From Cinnamomum chago (taxonomy: Eukaryota; Streptophyta; Magnoliopsida; Laurales; Lauraceae), in the NCBI GenBank assembly GCA_038049695.1, contig CP142456.1, positions 79,755,422 to 79,819,421 on the forward strand: a DNA stretch of 64,000 nucleotides. The letters run 5' to 3'. Both the position numbers and the translations under genes were made by a program. The notes beneath the pieces were generated by a model. The model worked only from the letters and a program-made list of their open reading frames with translations. It ran no database searches and had not been told where the DNA came from. This document shows positions 23,880 through 37,000 of this stretch, piece after piece (positions within the stretch are counted from its first letter, which is position 1; every line of letters starts with the position of its first letter).

Positions 23880-25140
23880 ACACAATCTCGTTTATTTGCA
23901 CTCACTAAGAGTGGGAATTGTGTGTAAATGAGTCCATTCAAATAAAGCATTAAGGTTTTCTTTTAGACTAGGGTGTCTGGCCTTTTCGAGAACCAACTGT
24001 TCCCCAAGCACGTGAAGTGCATGCCTCCCCCCATGGATTGGGTAAGTCAAGCTTTTACATGAGCAAATGATCACAAGAAAAGAGTTCAATTTCAAAACCA
24101 CAACCTCTGTTCCTGGGCCATAGCCTTAGCCAACTGCACCGCCCCTTAGAGGTGGTATATAAATTAAAAGCATCAAAACATTTGGTTTTATATCTTAAAT
24201 CTTAAAGAAAATAGGAATTTCACGTGAAACGTTAAAAATATTCTCAAACTCATCTAAAATCATTAGATATAATCGTTTACTCTATATAAAATAGGTGCAT
24301 CCAAACAAATATGGTAACAATTTTCACCCATATAACATTTGCACATGAAAAGGTTACATATAAACCCTTTGCATATCAGATCCTATTTTTATATCTCATG
24401 CATAAAAGGCAAATGATCACTAGGAGTGTCCAAAAACTGGTCAGTAGGTTTTGATTTTGGCCTGAAAGATCAGGCCATTCAAGACTTTAAACTATATCCG
24501 TCCCATCATTTAATCCATTTCTATATATATATATATATATGGCCCATTATTTATGGCTGTTAAACCAACCTATTTTGTGCTCAATCTAAGCATGATGATT
24601 GACAGTTCGACAGGGGGCCATGCTGCTAAGTTTAAAATAATCCATATTGAATCTAATATCAGACGCAAGTGACGATAATATACACACAAATAAATTGAAT
24701 CCAAGAGAGGGTAAATGTCAAAAGATTACTAAACTGGGACTAATTCCAGATCACGTAAAGACACCACATAAAGATCCAATGATCAAAGGTAGGCCCCCCA
24801 TTAAGCTGGACTTTCTTTTGATTTATTTATTTGGTAAAAACTGGACTCTACTTGCAGTCCTCCCAATGCAAGAAACAGTGGCGATTATATTAAGGTTTCA
24901 TCTTGTATACACGTTACATCAAGTACACAATCCTCCCATCACATGACCCTTTTTTTCTTCCTCCCATCATCACCGTCACTTGTAGATGACATAACCCAAG
25001 TTTTGTTTTATCTTTATCTTGTTGTTTTATACATGCATTGAGTGAATCTAAAGCGTTACTAAACGTGGCCTTCCATAGATCGATGTTCTTGATGACCTCA
25101 GATCATCCATCCCATTCCCTTCAAGAACAAGTCTCCCTAC
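23880..25140. other. Intergenic with a possible SINE remnant
   Basis: At about 24085-24150 the phrases accacaacctctg and ccttagccaactgcaccgcc resemble a decayed tRNA-derived SINE head on the minus strand. A (TA)n tract is at 24521-24540. No gene was recognised. Confidence 0.35.
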
Positions 25141-25147
25141 TCCCTCT

Positions 25148-25525
25148 CTCTTGAAGGGGTGAGGGGGGTCTGCTGTAGTGGGTTTAACTCACAGCATCCA
25201 ACGGCTGTGGGTTCATCCACAGCATCCAATGGTTGATATTTTTTAAATAAAATAAAATTAAAAATATATCTTGTATTTTAAAACATTTTCTCTCTTCAAC
25301 TCACTTTCAAAAAACATTATCTCTCTTCAACATTTTCTCTCTAGATCCACTTCCGGCTCACACCCATCCCCACCATCCATCCAACTTCGCCGGCCATCAG
25401 ATCTCCAACACACACATTAGGTCTCCATCACCCATATTAGAAAATATGGGCCATTAGATGAACCCACAGCCGTTGGATGCTGTGGGTTAAACCCACTACA
25501 CAGACCCCCCTCACCACTCTTGAAG
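25148..25525. mobile_element. Mutator-type MITE with 9-bp target-site duplication
   Basis: The 9-bp repeat ctcttgaag at 25148-25156 and 25517-25525 encloses 25157-25516. Terminal inverted repeats of about 60 bp begin gggtgaggggggtctg and end with the complement cagacccccctcacc. They also share inner segments such as gtgggtttaa and catccaacggctgtgggtt. The AT-rich interior has no coding potential. Long inverted repeats plus a 9-bp duplication identify the Mutator superfamily. Confidence 0.87.
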
Positions 25526-27369
25526 TGCAGCAGTACAAGTACAATCTCTCTCTCTCTCGAACTGTAATAGTAAAAGTACAATCTCTCTCTCTAGAACTGT
25601 AGAAGTACAAACGTCCTTTGGAGCCATGGTGAGATTGCCCAAAGGGAGGGGAAGCCAAACACAAACCGTAAGGAGAGAGAGAAGAACGCAAGAGGACAAT
25701 ATAGCTAAAGAGATAATTCTGCAACTCAACCTCATCATCATTGTCATCATCATGATGCATCCTCTTTTTTTTTTTTTTTTTGAGATTGATCAAGTTATGG
25801 GGTGTGCATGGGACAAGAGGATCTTGCAAGATTTTCCAATATATCACGAGATTGAGGAGAACCCCATAAATTCTGCTTGTTGGGATTTGGATTTGGATTG
25901 GGATGTTTTCGGCACCAATCCAATGCATGTGGGACCATTTCACATGACTATTTCCTCTATCGCTTCTTGGATTCCATTCAAAGTTAGCAGCTGATGGTGT
26001 AATTTTTAGGTTAAAAGTTACATTCATGTGGAATTGCAGTCGTGTAACTTTAGACTTTAGACTTTATGGTGCGAGTTCTTTCTCGAATTTGTAATAATAA
26101 GACTTGAACCACTTTGATAACCTTTACTTTTAAGATGGCACTCTTTATTAGGGGCTGGATTTTTCTCCTTGAACTTCTCACATTTTCTTTTTTTACAATG
26201 AGGACTTCAAAACTAAACAGCCGAATCCCTCAATGGTCTGTTTTGCCGTAATAAGAGGAGGTAAAAAAACAAAAAACCACTAGTGGAAAAAAGTGCCCAT
26301 GGGTACAAATTTATTTTGTAGAAACTCTTTCCACCTCCATTTTCACTACTTTTTCTTCAACATCCAAACGAGCATATAACACCTATGTTAAATTTCATGG
26401 TTTACATAAATTAGGTGGATAATTTTTTCGCGATTTATTTTAGCATGGATTTCTACCTAATATGTATTGGGTGCAACAATTGAAAAAAAGGATAAGAGTG
26501 CACTTTCTACCACAAAGTCGTCCAACTGTTTAACCTTTAATTCTAAAATACCTATAATTGAGAAGTTTTGTTGAAAATAATATTTTCTCAGAATATTTGT
26601 CTTCTCCACTTATTTGGCATGAGATAACCAAAAGGAGAAAAAAAATTTATATAGTCAACCTTGCTACAATTGAGAAAAGGCTTTAATAATGATGATAAAT
26701 TCTTTTTATTCACAACACATTGTTTATAATACATCAACAAAAACTTGAACGTCCATTTTAGCTCCACGTATGAATAATAAGATTGTAAGTTGTAAATGAC
26801 ATGAGATGAGGGTAAATGAAATAAGGTAGCGATATAGATGAGATCCAACTTTTTTAAAATTTGGAATTATAAAGAGTGATGATAAACTTTCATTTTTTTT
26901 TATTTTTCTTTGATTAAATTTCTCTATGAGGAAATGTTATTTGATGGTCATTTCATACATGTAATTTTGGATCGTAATTTTTAACTACCTTATGATATGA
27001 ATTCCTATCTAGATGAGCAAGAAAGAATGAAAAAAAAAAAAAAAAAAAGAGGAAGGAAATATATATATATATATAGATGGAAAGAGTCATATAAGAATAG
27101 ACCATATATCAAGTTAGAGGTCACTTCCAAGTCTCTAATCCCTTTATCTGTGGCCCAAAAGTTTAACGATTTTATATTAAAGAAAAATTTTGATTCTTAA
27201 TCAAATGGTCCAATCCAATTGGATTAATGAAAACTCAATTGATCCATTGTAATTTAGAGTGTTCCATGTGTGTGGATGATTTAGATGAATCATAAAGTGG
27301 CCCACTATGTTGTCCCTCACCATAATGTGGTGAAGGATAAATGCACATAAATATTTTCTAATATATATA
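25526..27369. other. Intergenic, no gene seen
   Basis: Contains CT-rich microsatellites (about 25545-25595), T- and A-tracts (25767-25780, 27030-27048) and a (TA)n tract (27059-27075). No coding sequence was recognised. Confidence 0.4.
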
Positions 27370-27484
27370 GGGAGGTGTTCTTGTAAGAGACCTTCTCACC
27401 TTACAATGAGAGATAAAGGTGAGAGCCCTCACATCTACCTTATCTCTCATGGTAAAGTGAGTATCTCTCATAAAAGCACCTCCC
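27370..27484. mobile_element. MITE with terminal inverted repeats, family member 2
   Basis: The ends are gggaggtgttcttgtaagag and the complement of ctctcataaaagcacctccc. The interior shares gagagataaaggtg and ccctcacat with the member at 11245-11397. It is shorter (115 bp) and also sits between (TA)n tracts, pointing to an AT-rich target preference. Confidence 0.78.
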
Positions 27485-30400
27485 ATATATATATATATAT
27501 ATATATATTTAGAAGAGAGAATGTTGCACGTAACCAACGATGATAAGCGGTTGAGACGGTCTGCAGTGAACCAGAAGCCAATGGTCCCCACAAAAGATTT
27601 GCAGCCCCCGTGGGTCCCATCTAATGAATCGGCCCAACAGGTGGGACCCACATGTCCGCTGCGGAATTTGCAGACAGGTGCGGGAACGGCACGGCACTCC
27701 ACCACCAACAAGTGGCGAACGGAACGGCGCCGCGTAAGCTACAACGCGCCGGCATGCAAGTCAAAATCTTTGACCGCACGGTAAGTCACCAGGCCGCGTT
27801 CGGAACCCGAGCCGACTCACGCACGGACCCGGCCCGGCTCACCCGCCGCGATCCCCGTCTTTCTCATCATTCCTTATTCTTGATGAAATTAAATGAAATC
27901 CCCTTCTACTCTTCTTTCCTACTTTCCTCGGCTCTCGGCTCTTTTATTTAGTTGTTATTACTTTATTAGTAAAGTAGCTTAGTAACAAAGGTATGTTACA
28001 TGGTAAAAGGTGGTAGGCGAAAATGCCCCTGGGCTCTTCTTTTGCCGTGGGAAAACTATGAGAAGTGTTTACCAGCTGCCGAATGGAGAGAGAGGAAAAG
28101 AGACAGTGGTTATAAAAGTAAAGACAAAAGTACAAAACTCAGGATGGGTTGAAGAAATAAGACAAAACCCTACTGGCCAGGCCCACGCAGGTTTCGGTTT
28201 TTTTAATTTTTTAAAGTCTTTTTATGGTGCTAAGCACATGCTTTCTTTGTTGTGATTTATGGACGCTTTGGATCAATATGATGCCACGCCATAAATGATT
28301 ACATGGGTGATGGGGCCTATGTTAGCCTTAATAGGTGTATTAACCTTAATTACTAATTACATGTATCAAAATATTAGATGGATTGATTTATTAACAATAT
28401 AAATAATATAATGAATAGTCCATTTTATTCAAAATGATAACCTAATTTTCTTCTTCATATTTTATAAGTGTATATAAATCGGAATAGAGAAACAAATTTC
28501 ATTTTGTTGATCCAAATATGGCTGGGCAAGGCTTTGATCAAGTGATAATTACTATGCATGTGGATATATAATATTTAATCTAGTTGTGGAGCTATTAAGT
28601 AAAACTCTCTTTTAATATTACGAGATTGTTGAGATAAGTAAAGTTTTTTATTTTTTTTATATATCTAATATCATATTTTGAGATAAGCTATGATAATAAA
28701 CAAGGAAAAATATAATAACCTGGATTAGCTAGTATTGCAACTATTGTAAATTAATAATTTCAGAAATTTTCTTAACATCACCAAAAGTTTGCTTCTTTTT
28801 TATATATAATCTCAAGGTAGTTCCAAACTTGGCATGATAAAAAACCGTTATCATAAAAATGAGAAGATTGGTGATATTATAGTAACAAAATAGGAAAATA
28901 AATGGTATAAATAATATTAGTTTAATAGTAATTTAGACATGTTTTTAGAATTCTTTTACTTTTAATCATCCACAAGAATATTTTTTTGTGACATTTAATA
29001 ATATCATCTCAGGTCTAAAATTAAAATGTCTCCAACATTTTCTAAAAAAAATATTTCTCTATAATAGTAATTTCAACAATAACTTCAATTCATCTCAACT
29101 TGCATCACCATTCACCACCTATATTAATGCCCAAATGCATAAATAAACGATGCATGCCCGTTACGTTTACTCTATCAATCTTATGCATCAATCTTATCAA
29201 AACCAACGCATGTTATTTCCCGCCATTTTATCAATGATATACAAGAGCATGAAGCGGTCAAGGGCATTATAGTGATTTGGATTACATGGAAAGAAGGACC
29301 CCAAGGGTTAAAAAATTCACAAGGGGAGAATAAAAGTATTAAATTTAGTATTCCACAATCTCATTCCTTCATTCTTCATTCTCTTAGATTCTCTCTCTCT
29401 CACACTCTCAATTTTTGTGAAGAATGAAAGGAAGTTTAGAATAATTAAGATTAAGTAAAATAAGAGCAAGGCTAATGGGGATTTGGGGAAGAGGAGGATG
29501 TTGCTTGACGCTTTTGACATTGTCGGGTGCGTCGGGAACCGGAGCGTGAGAGGGCGAGACCCCTCGCACGTGATGACAGAGGAAGAGTAAAGTCGAAGCC
29601 AAAACGCTCCACGTAATCGAATAAAATAAAATCGCGAACTTGGAGAAGGGTAATTTCGGAATACAAAAAAAACACACTTGCCAGTCTGTTTGCTTCATCC
29701 GTACGAAATTGTACGGATGCATTGACTAGGTCAAAGTCGACGGAGGTCGGAACAGAAATCTGTTTTCTACTCTGCGTTTTGTTGCAAATGACCAAATTAC
29801 CCCTGCTGATCATGGTTTTTGGTGGGACCGGTCCCATACCACCAAAGGCTGAAATTATTTATGTTTGTATTTAAAGTAGATTTGATGGAGGGAAATTGGA
29901 CAAAAGTTTAATTCTGCCTGCCGGTCTTCTTCTTTTATCTATACGTTTTTTTAATAAATACCCATAGATAGGAGGCCGGTCCCCTCCTTAGGGAAAGCCA
30001 TCAAAATAGTAGACCTCAAATGAGGTGATAAGGCTATGTAGGGAAGTAGACTTAGGGTGAGATTAGAGAACCATTTAGTAAGTGAATGTGGTAATTTTGG
30101 ACAATAAATCAGAGGAAGTCAAGTAAGAACTGTCACATAAACTTAGGAACTACAGTTCCAACAATTGGTAGCGTTGACCATCATAGTCCTAAAAAGATTG
30201 AATCTCTTGGAGGCTTTTGTTGCCCAATAAGATAGGGGGACAAAATTTATATAACTAACTCCAAAACAAATGGGATACGGGTTTCATGAAGATGATTGTG
30301 ATAATGAATATTAACGATGATGATCTTTGGCTTTGTCTACATAGGAGAAATGTTGAACTTCGTTTTCAAGAAAGAAAATATTTACCTCATTTCCTATAAA

Positions 30401-31556
30401 AAAAATATTGTAAGGTCTAAATAATCTTAGCTTAGAAACCATTTTCCTCTTCCCAAGGTACCAAATTTACCATATGCAGTGGGCCTCATCATACCAATGG
30501 TAAAAATAACATAATAATGGCCCCACATGTGTGAGAATTGGGCATCAAAAACTGTATTCATGATTCACCCTGGTTGGAGCTAGACATGATGAATATTCTC
30601 TCTTTCAAGATTGGGGGAACAATATGGCTGCCGAGAAGAGTAGTGGGCGGACCCAATAATCAATGGTGGAAGGAAAGGTCCCACCCTGTAAAGGAATGGG
30701 CCCATTGTGTTTACCTTGTTGACAGCCATAGGAGAGTGCTGTAATCATCTCATAGTAGAAACTGACAGCAAAATTATTAAACTTAACTACAGCTAAATAG
30801 AAAGTAACATTATGTGATCTTTAGGCCTACGACATGGATACTATCTCCCACCTTTGACTTTGTACATGCGTGGGCCATGGTTTTGGTGATCAATCATGGG
30901 AATCCAATACAATCTACTCCATTTTGCATCCACTATGGTTAAGCAACTGACTTGGAAGGGCATTGACTTGACCGAAGTTGCATACTATTCTTGAATTGAT
31001 TCAGGTGCGATTTGGCAAGTCTACATTTTGATATTATTTATTATATTGATTGAAACAGATGCCAGTGGTCTTATATCCATATTTGGAAGTTGCAACTCCT
31101 AAACCAATGTATATAAGTTATCTTAAACAACTACCTTTCCATACGGATTTCAACTTAACCTTCGTGATACTTTTCATGTTCCATCAAATTAGATTTAAAA
31201 AAGGTATTATATACTTAATTTTCGGCTTGAAATTACAGGACGTTTATAAAAGTGACTATTTTTTTTTAATATTTTCACAAATCCCACATATAACCTTGAG
31301 TACATAATAAGTTTGCGCATACCATTTTAACTATATGACTAATTTGCGATCCGCATAACATTTACTATTATCACAAAAAAAAAATAACACTTACTATTAT
31401 GCAAGTCTGCTTTGCGCCAAACCATTTATTTACAAAGTGTCTACTTGAAGCAACTTTATTTAGGGCCCTTAGTTAGACTCATACTCATCCGATCTAACAT
31501 TTTAGAGGCGAGACATTTCCTTTTCGTAGGAACAACTCAGTACAGTTTCTAACAAT
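27485..31556. other. Intergenic with a GC-rich island, no gene seen
   Basis: A (TA)n tract at 27485-27509 follows the MITE. About 27640-27860 is markedly GC- and CpG-rich but holds no convincing frame. The remainder to 31556 is AT-rich, with no recognised coding sequence or classifiable element. Confidence 0.4.
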
Positions 31557-32004
31557 AGCATTGACAGGGGCGGAGCTGTGTTGAGGCCCGGGTGGGCCAG
31601 GCCTTTGATTTTTTTTTTTAAAACACCAAAATGGGCCCCCCCAAGGTTTTTGGATTTTTTTTCTAAATTAAACCCCACCCCACCCCGGCCCCCATTCCCA
31701 ACCCTTTTAACTTTCGAAAACCTCTCCAGACTCCAGTCTTAAGCCCTAACCCTCTTCAGCTCTTCCTTCTTTGTTTTGTTCGTCTCCTCTTTTTTTCCAT
31801 TAATCTCTCATCTTCAGTGGTTAAAATTTTGCACGCCGTCTTCTCTATGTCCAACATTTTCAAGGAACAAAATCATGGTTGAACTTATAACTATGTCAAA
31901 AAGGAAACTTTAAAATATGATAGTTATAATAATTGGTGAAATAAAATTTTATTCAAATTTTGGCCCCCCCGAGATGAAATCCTGGCTCCGCCCCTGAGCA
32001 TTGA
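31557..32004. mobile_element. Non-autonomous hAT element with 8-bp target-site duplication
   Basis: The 12-bp terminal inverted repeats are exact: caggggcggagc (31565-31576) and gctccgcccctg (31985-31996). Exact 8-bp duplications, agcattga, lie at 31557-31564 and 31997-32004. CAGGGGCGGAGC-type ends with an 8-bp duplication identify the hAT superfamily. The 432-bp element has no transposase frame. Confidence 0.93.
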
Positions 32005-32799
32005 TGATGTGAAATTAGAGAAGGGCATGTGATTATGCATCTCCATTTTATAGAAATAATTCAGAATAATGTCTGGCAACAACGTTGATTTTCAAGAGTG
32101 TGAGTATGCATGAGTAAGAAATAAAAAAATAGTAGGTTGATTTATTCTTCCCTTCAATATTTTAAATGTACTTCTATGGATTGAATTATCACTGTCTAAA
32201 CCTATAGAACTATATTGATAGGCTGTATTTGCCCGTCTCAGTAATTAGTACATGATTAATTTTGACTTATTGCACCGTGGACCATGGTCCGATAACGACA
32301 TTTCGATCCATGCCCGCATGCGGGGACGTAATCGACCACGTTGACTGCAAAGATCCGCCGTTGAAATTATAAAAATGGTTGGTCACGTGACACCATCACG
32401 TGATCTTGCTAATGAACGCCGGTGGGCGCTACTAAGTCCTCTCCGTCAGTCATGCGCCTCCCGTGCCTGCAACTGCTTACACTGTCTCTCTCTCTGTAAT
32501 CAATGGCATACTATGGGGGTAGGGCTACTTCGAAATGACGGATGCCCCCCGACTTGTTCAGGAAATTACGGTGACGTACATCAGAGACCGAGAAGTTTGG
32601 AGGGGTATTTATGTAAATTGGCACGTGCCATCATTTATCGTCACGCAGAAGAGAGAGTGAGATAAAGAGAAAGAGAAAACGTCTGTGTGGAAGCAACAAG
32701 TACTCTTTTGCCTCCTGATTTTGGGACAACATCCCCATCGACTTTACGTGCATGGGAAGTGAACTGTCTTTTTGGTTTTTTTAACCCTACCTCATGGGT
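32005..32799. other. Intergenic with two G-boxes, no gene seen
   Basis: Two CACGTG motifs occur 13 bp apart at 32384-32389 and 32397-32402, inside a comparatively GC-rich stretch (about 32270-32660). No supported coding frame follows. Confidence 0.4.
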
Positions 32800-33184
32800 T
32801 AGGGTTGTAAAAAGGTGGGCTCGGGTTCAAATCCAGGTTTATAAAGTCGGACTTCGAATCGGAACCGTTAAGGAGAAGGTGAAATCGAATTTGAACACAT
32901 AACAGTTCCGGAATCAGTTTCGGAATTCCGTAATTCAAACTAAAACCATATATGGGACGAGTCTAAATCCGGGTCCAGATTTAGGTAGATAATGATATTA
33001 AAAAAATATATTTTTTAGGAAATATTTTTAAAAATTAAGGTGATGTCGGGTCTCGGGTTTGAAACAAGGTGAACCGCATCCAGACTCATTTACTTATCGA
33101 TACCTAAATAAATATCTAGATCCGATTTTTAACGAGTCGGAACCTTCAGATAAACGGAAAATTGAATACCCATTTACATCCTTA
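32800..33184. mobile_element. hAT-like MITE, TAGGGTTGTAA family, copy 1
   Basis: Starts tagggttgtaaaaaggtggg and ends near acccatttacatcctta, giving imperfect terminal inverted repeats. It aligns over its length with 47876-48252. Shared phrases include aaccatatatg, gggtctaratttaggt and ttttaacgagtcggaacctt. A target duplication is not clear at this copy. There is no coding capacity. Confidence 0.72.
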
Positions 33185-33519
33185 ATTAGGGTTGACCCAT
33201 CTTATATTTGGGTACAGCTGTGAGTTGTGACCCGATAGTTACAGGCAAATTTGATCCGGCTTCGGTGGACTCCATTGTTGTTATTTGACCTTTGTATTCA
33301 ACCTTTTGGATTTGAAAAACGGCTATAGTTTACCTTGCTTTACTTGCCTTTTTTTAAATTCTAGTTTGGGTTTAAGTCGATATTTATAAGACAACTTAGC
33401 TATGCTTTGTACGTACAACGAATTTTGCAATCAATCTTATTTCAACTGATCAGAATTAGGTTGCTTATTCAAGCATGTCGGAAAGACTTTACTTCTTTTT
33501 TCCCTCTTCCTTCTGTTTT

Positions 33520-33659
33520 TTTTTCTTTTCATAAATAGTTAAACACTTTCGTGCCCATATAGACAACCTACCGAATCCCTACTCAGCTAAGCACAAGTAG
33601 GATTTGACCCTGGTTGCTTTATGGTGAGGGAGATCAGAGATGCCCCACCACTCAGGTAT
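33520..33659 (-). mobile_element. tRNA-derived SINE, third family
   Basis: On the minus strand a box A-like tacctgagtggtgggg (complement of 33643-33658) and a box B-like agggtcaaatcct (about 33600-33611) have tRNA spacing. The body runs to an A-rich tail, seen as the T-tract at about 33516-33526. Its 5' end abuts the Harbinger-type MITE starting at 33662. Confidence 0.6.
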
Positions 33660-34039
33660 AAGAGCAACTCCAACAGACACTTCAAATGGCCATGTCAGTC
33701 TCCAACAACTCTAATTGACATATGAGATTATCTCCAACAGATACTTCATATCCTACATGGCATTTGAAGTATGTGATGGTATGCCAAATTTGGCATACCA
33801 TAAAGCATACTTCAAATTTTTTCTTTTGAATAAAATAATGGTGAGAGCTCACTTGCATTTGAGTTTTTGGGTGCAAATCTTTCTTTTGCATAAAATAATG
33901 ATCATAGGCCCACTTACATTTGCATTTGACATCTCTCTTGGAGTTGCCAAGTTACATTTGTCAAAATACATATGCCACATCAGCCTTCATTTTTTAAAAA
34001 GCATATCCAAATTTAAAGTACCTCTTGGAGATGCTCTAA
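33659..34039. mobile_element. Harbinger/Tourist-type MITE with TAA target duplication
   Basis: The 375-bp body at 33662-34036 begins gagcaactccaaca and ends ttggagatgctc, imperfect terminal inverted repeats. The trinucleotide taa occurs at both borders (33659-33661 and 34037-34039), fitting the 3-bp TWA duplication of PIF/Harbinger elements. The interior has a palindrome, ggtatgccaaatttggcatacc. No transposase frame is present. Confidence 0.82.
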
Positions 34040-37000
34040 GTGGGTTAGTTAGCGGGAAAACCTGACTTATAATGTTAGTCTAATTTGTTGTTAATTTATG
34101 TGGAAATTTTGATTTTGTTAAAAAATGTGATTCATGTGTGATTTAACCATATTTTAAAGGCATCCAAACTGAATGGTAATTGATGTCCGAATCAAATGGT
34201 GACTGTTGCAATTGATATGAACCTAGGGGCATATATGGATTGACACATCCTTTGATGGTATATGATCTTCCTAGAGTGGATTGTGCATATACGAATTTGA
34301 TTTGACCTTAATAGACATCTTGGTGTGTCAAGCCTTACATAAATAACCACTATATATATATATATTATAAAGCATAAGTTTTATACTATTGATTTCTATT
34401 TTCACTTTCCAATTACTAAAAATCATTTTACTTATCTCTATTCCTTTTTCGATGCTACCATGAAAAAGACCTCAAAATCTGAAATTATCTATTGCTAACT
34501 AATTCTTATAATTGTATCTCCAACATGCTGTTTTGTAAATATGACTACCTAGGCCTCTTCATTCCAATTTTGTTTTATCTAAAAAGTAAAAAAAGCTACT
34601 CTCCCATATTCGAAATGACAAAAAGCCCTCTTAATTTTTCTAAAAAAGTATTTTTTTTTTCTACTCTCTCATGTCATTAGCACTTTTGGTTTGACTCCGT
34701 CTTCTTTACTTTTCTCTCGATCTGGCCTTTTGCTCAAAAACACTATACAAGTAAATTACACAAACATGCGATCTCAAATAGGGGAGTCACTTTTGTGAGC
34801 GTTTGTGCTCCGAAACACCATGATGAGGCCCACTTTATGGTCCATCCGAGTGGACCATCAACAAGGAACTCTCGTGATAGTCACGGGTCATGAAGTTTGG
34901 TATCCATCAAAATGCACTAGACTATAGAATTGACTGTACACTTGTTTTGGACGGTAAATACTTGGGCCATGGATCAAGTTTGGCCAATGATGATTTAAGC
35001 CTCTGCCACTATATACAGGGCCCGGGGGGTGTGGGTATCCAAAGATTCCGTTGAGCCCCACAAGACTCGACGCTCAACAGAGGGGCAAGTTGCAAGTTAC
35101 AACTTACAAGGTTGTTTGGGCAGATATCAAGTAGTTGCAGTTAATGGTTTGGTGTACATATGCATCGCGTGATGCAAGTTAGATTATCCCCTCAACTAAA
35201 AATAGCACAGGGAACGGCCGCTCAAACACCTGCCCCTTACAACTACAAACGTAAGCTTAGTTAAAGGTTAGTGAAACGGCTACTTCACCAAACACATTCT
35301 CATGTCTTTTTGATTGTTTGTAAGTTGTAACAGACCCTGTTTGTTTCTCAGAGGACAGACAGAGAGAGCGGTCATTTCTGTTGCAGGGCCCCGTCCACAT
35401 CTCCCACTTGAAAAATATTGGAATTTTGTATTCTCATTTTCTCAGATTGATAGTCTAAGGTTAGTTTATGATGTTGATGATGTTATTTGAGTGGGATATA
35501 GGATGAACTTAATTTTTAGCATAGGTTAAAACTTGGTCACATCTAGCAGACTCATCTCGGTTAACTTGGGTCCTCCATAAAACTTGTATATTGGAGCCTG
35601 ACTGATTTTTGGCTGACTCGTCTTGACTCAGTACTTTGGATTGGTGAGGACTCGGTCAAAGGATTGATAAACTGAATTCCTGTTTTTTCATTTTTTTTTG
35701 TATGTATTTTATACTGAGTTTTGGCTAGTAAACTCGGCTAAGACGACTCAGTCTTGACTCGGCCTGTTAGCTTTTCAAGATTATATTTGAGTGTTTTTTG
35801 GACAGTGCTTTTGAGGCCCACAGGATGGCATGGGCCTAGGATTTTGACATGACTCCTAACTTTGGGTACCATCGTTTCTGCCTGTAATGGCCACTCCAGG
35901 TAGCATAGTATGACAACATTCATCATTATTTGGGCAAGAGGGCTGAGCCCAATACATGAGATGCACAATCTTTGTTAAGTGGGCTCCGTAATTTCAAGTC
36001 CCTTCGGTCCAGTCCCTGTTCTACTTAAAACTCCCTTGTAATTCTTTGAAATTTCAATACACTCCCTACAGTAAGTCCATTGAAAAGAAACTTCCAAAAT
36101 AATTTTCTCAAATGAATCTCATATTGGCTCGGTTAGGTAAAGTAGGATTTGGAGATTAGAACTTGCTGAAAAATATATATTATTTATTTATTATCATTGT
36201 TAGCCATCTAATCTATGGTGATGAAACGAACAATTTAAATCAAAATGCCAGTGCCATAACTATCCATGATAGAATACCACGTTTATGACTTATAAACACA
36301 ACTACTAATTCAAGTACAACTACAAACTCTAATTGGTATTTGACTCTAGCTTAAACGTTCTTTTCATGGCACATCTACTATTCTTAAGCAAAGTCAAACT
36401 TCCAAACATAAGTCTTCACTGTATCTTTCTATTGTTTGAAACGAATCACTAGGTGGACCAACTAAGAACGAGTCACCTAACAACAGAATAGTTTTGCTTT
36501 GATTGAATGATTTTGACTGCCCACTATAGTGCTCTTAAGATTGATCTGTATCGCTTTTTTTTTTTCTGACTGTGACTGGTTTTCTGCTGTTTGCAGGCCA
36601 ACCTTCTTAGGCACCCATTTCAACCATTTAGGTTAAAATGGGCCCCACTAGACAATCTAGATTCATTTTTCAAAATGCTGGTCTAATCAATGAATCTTGG
36701 ACTGACCATGGAGGGAGCCATTTTTCTTCTCTCTTTCCCTTTTTTATGGGGGAGGTCCAGATAAATTTTTTGAAAGGTAGAATGTCTGGACCTAAATCTG
36801 ATCCTTATCCATCCAAACCATTGAAGATAATTGATACGGCAAATCTCATGATGGATGAGCCACTGCTCGGAAGTCTCTCCTAATTGCCAGCTCAAATTAA
36901 TTGAATAAGACAAAAATGATACTGGGATGATGATAATGATCAACAATCGCTAAAAATCGATTGCAAATAGGATACTACAATTACCTAAGTTCAAAGTCAA

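Noticed and set aside
25437-26027. 196-codon minus frame
   Set aside because: It runs through a MITE arm, CT microsatellites and a T-tract (giving poly-Lys); composition is low-complexity throughout.
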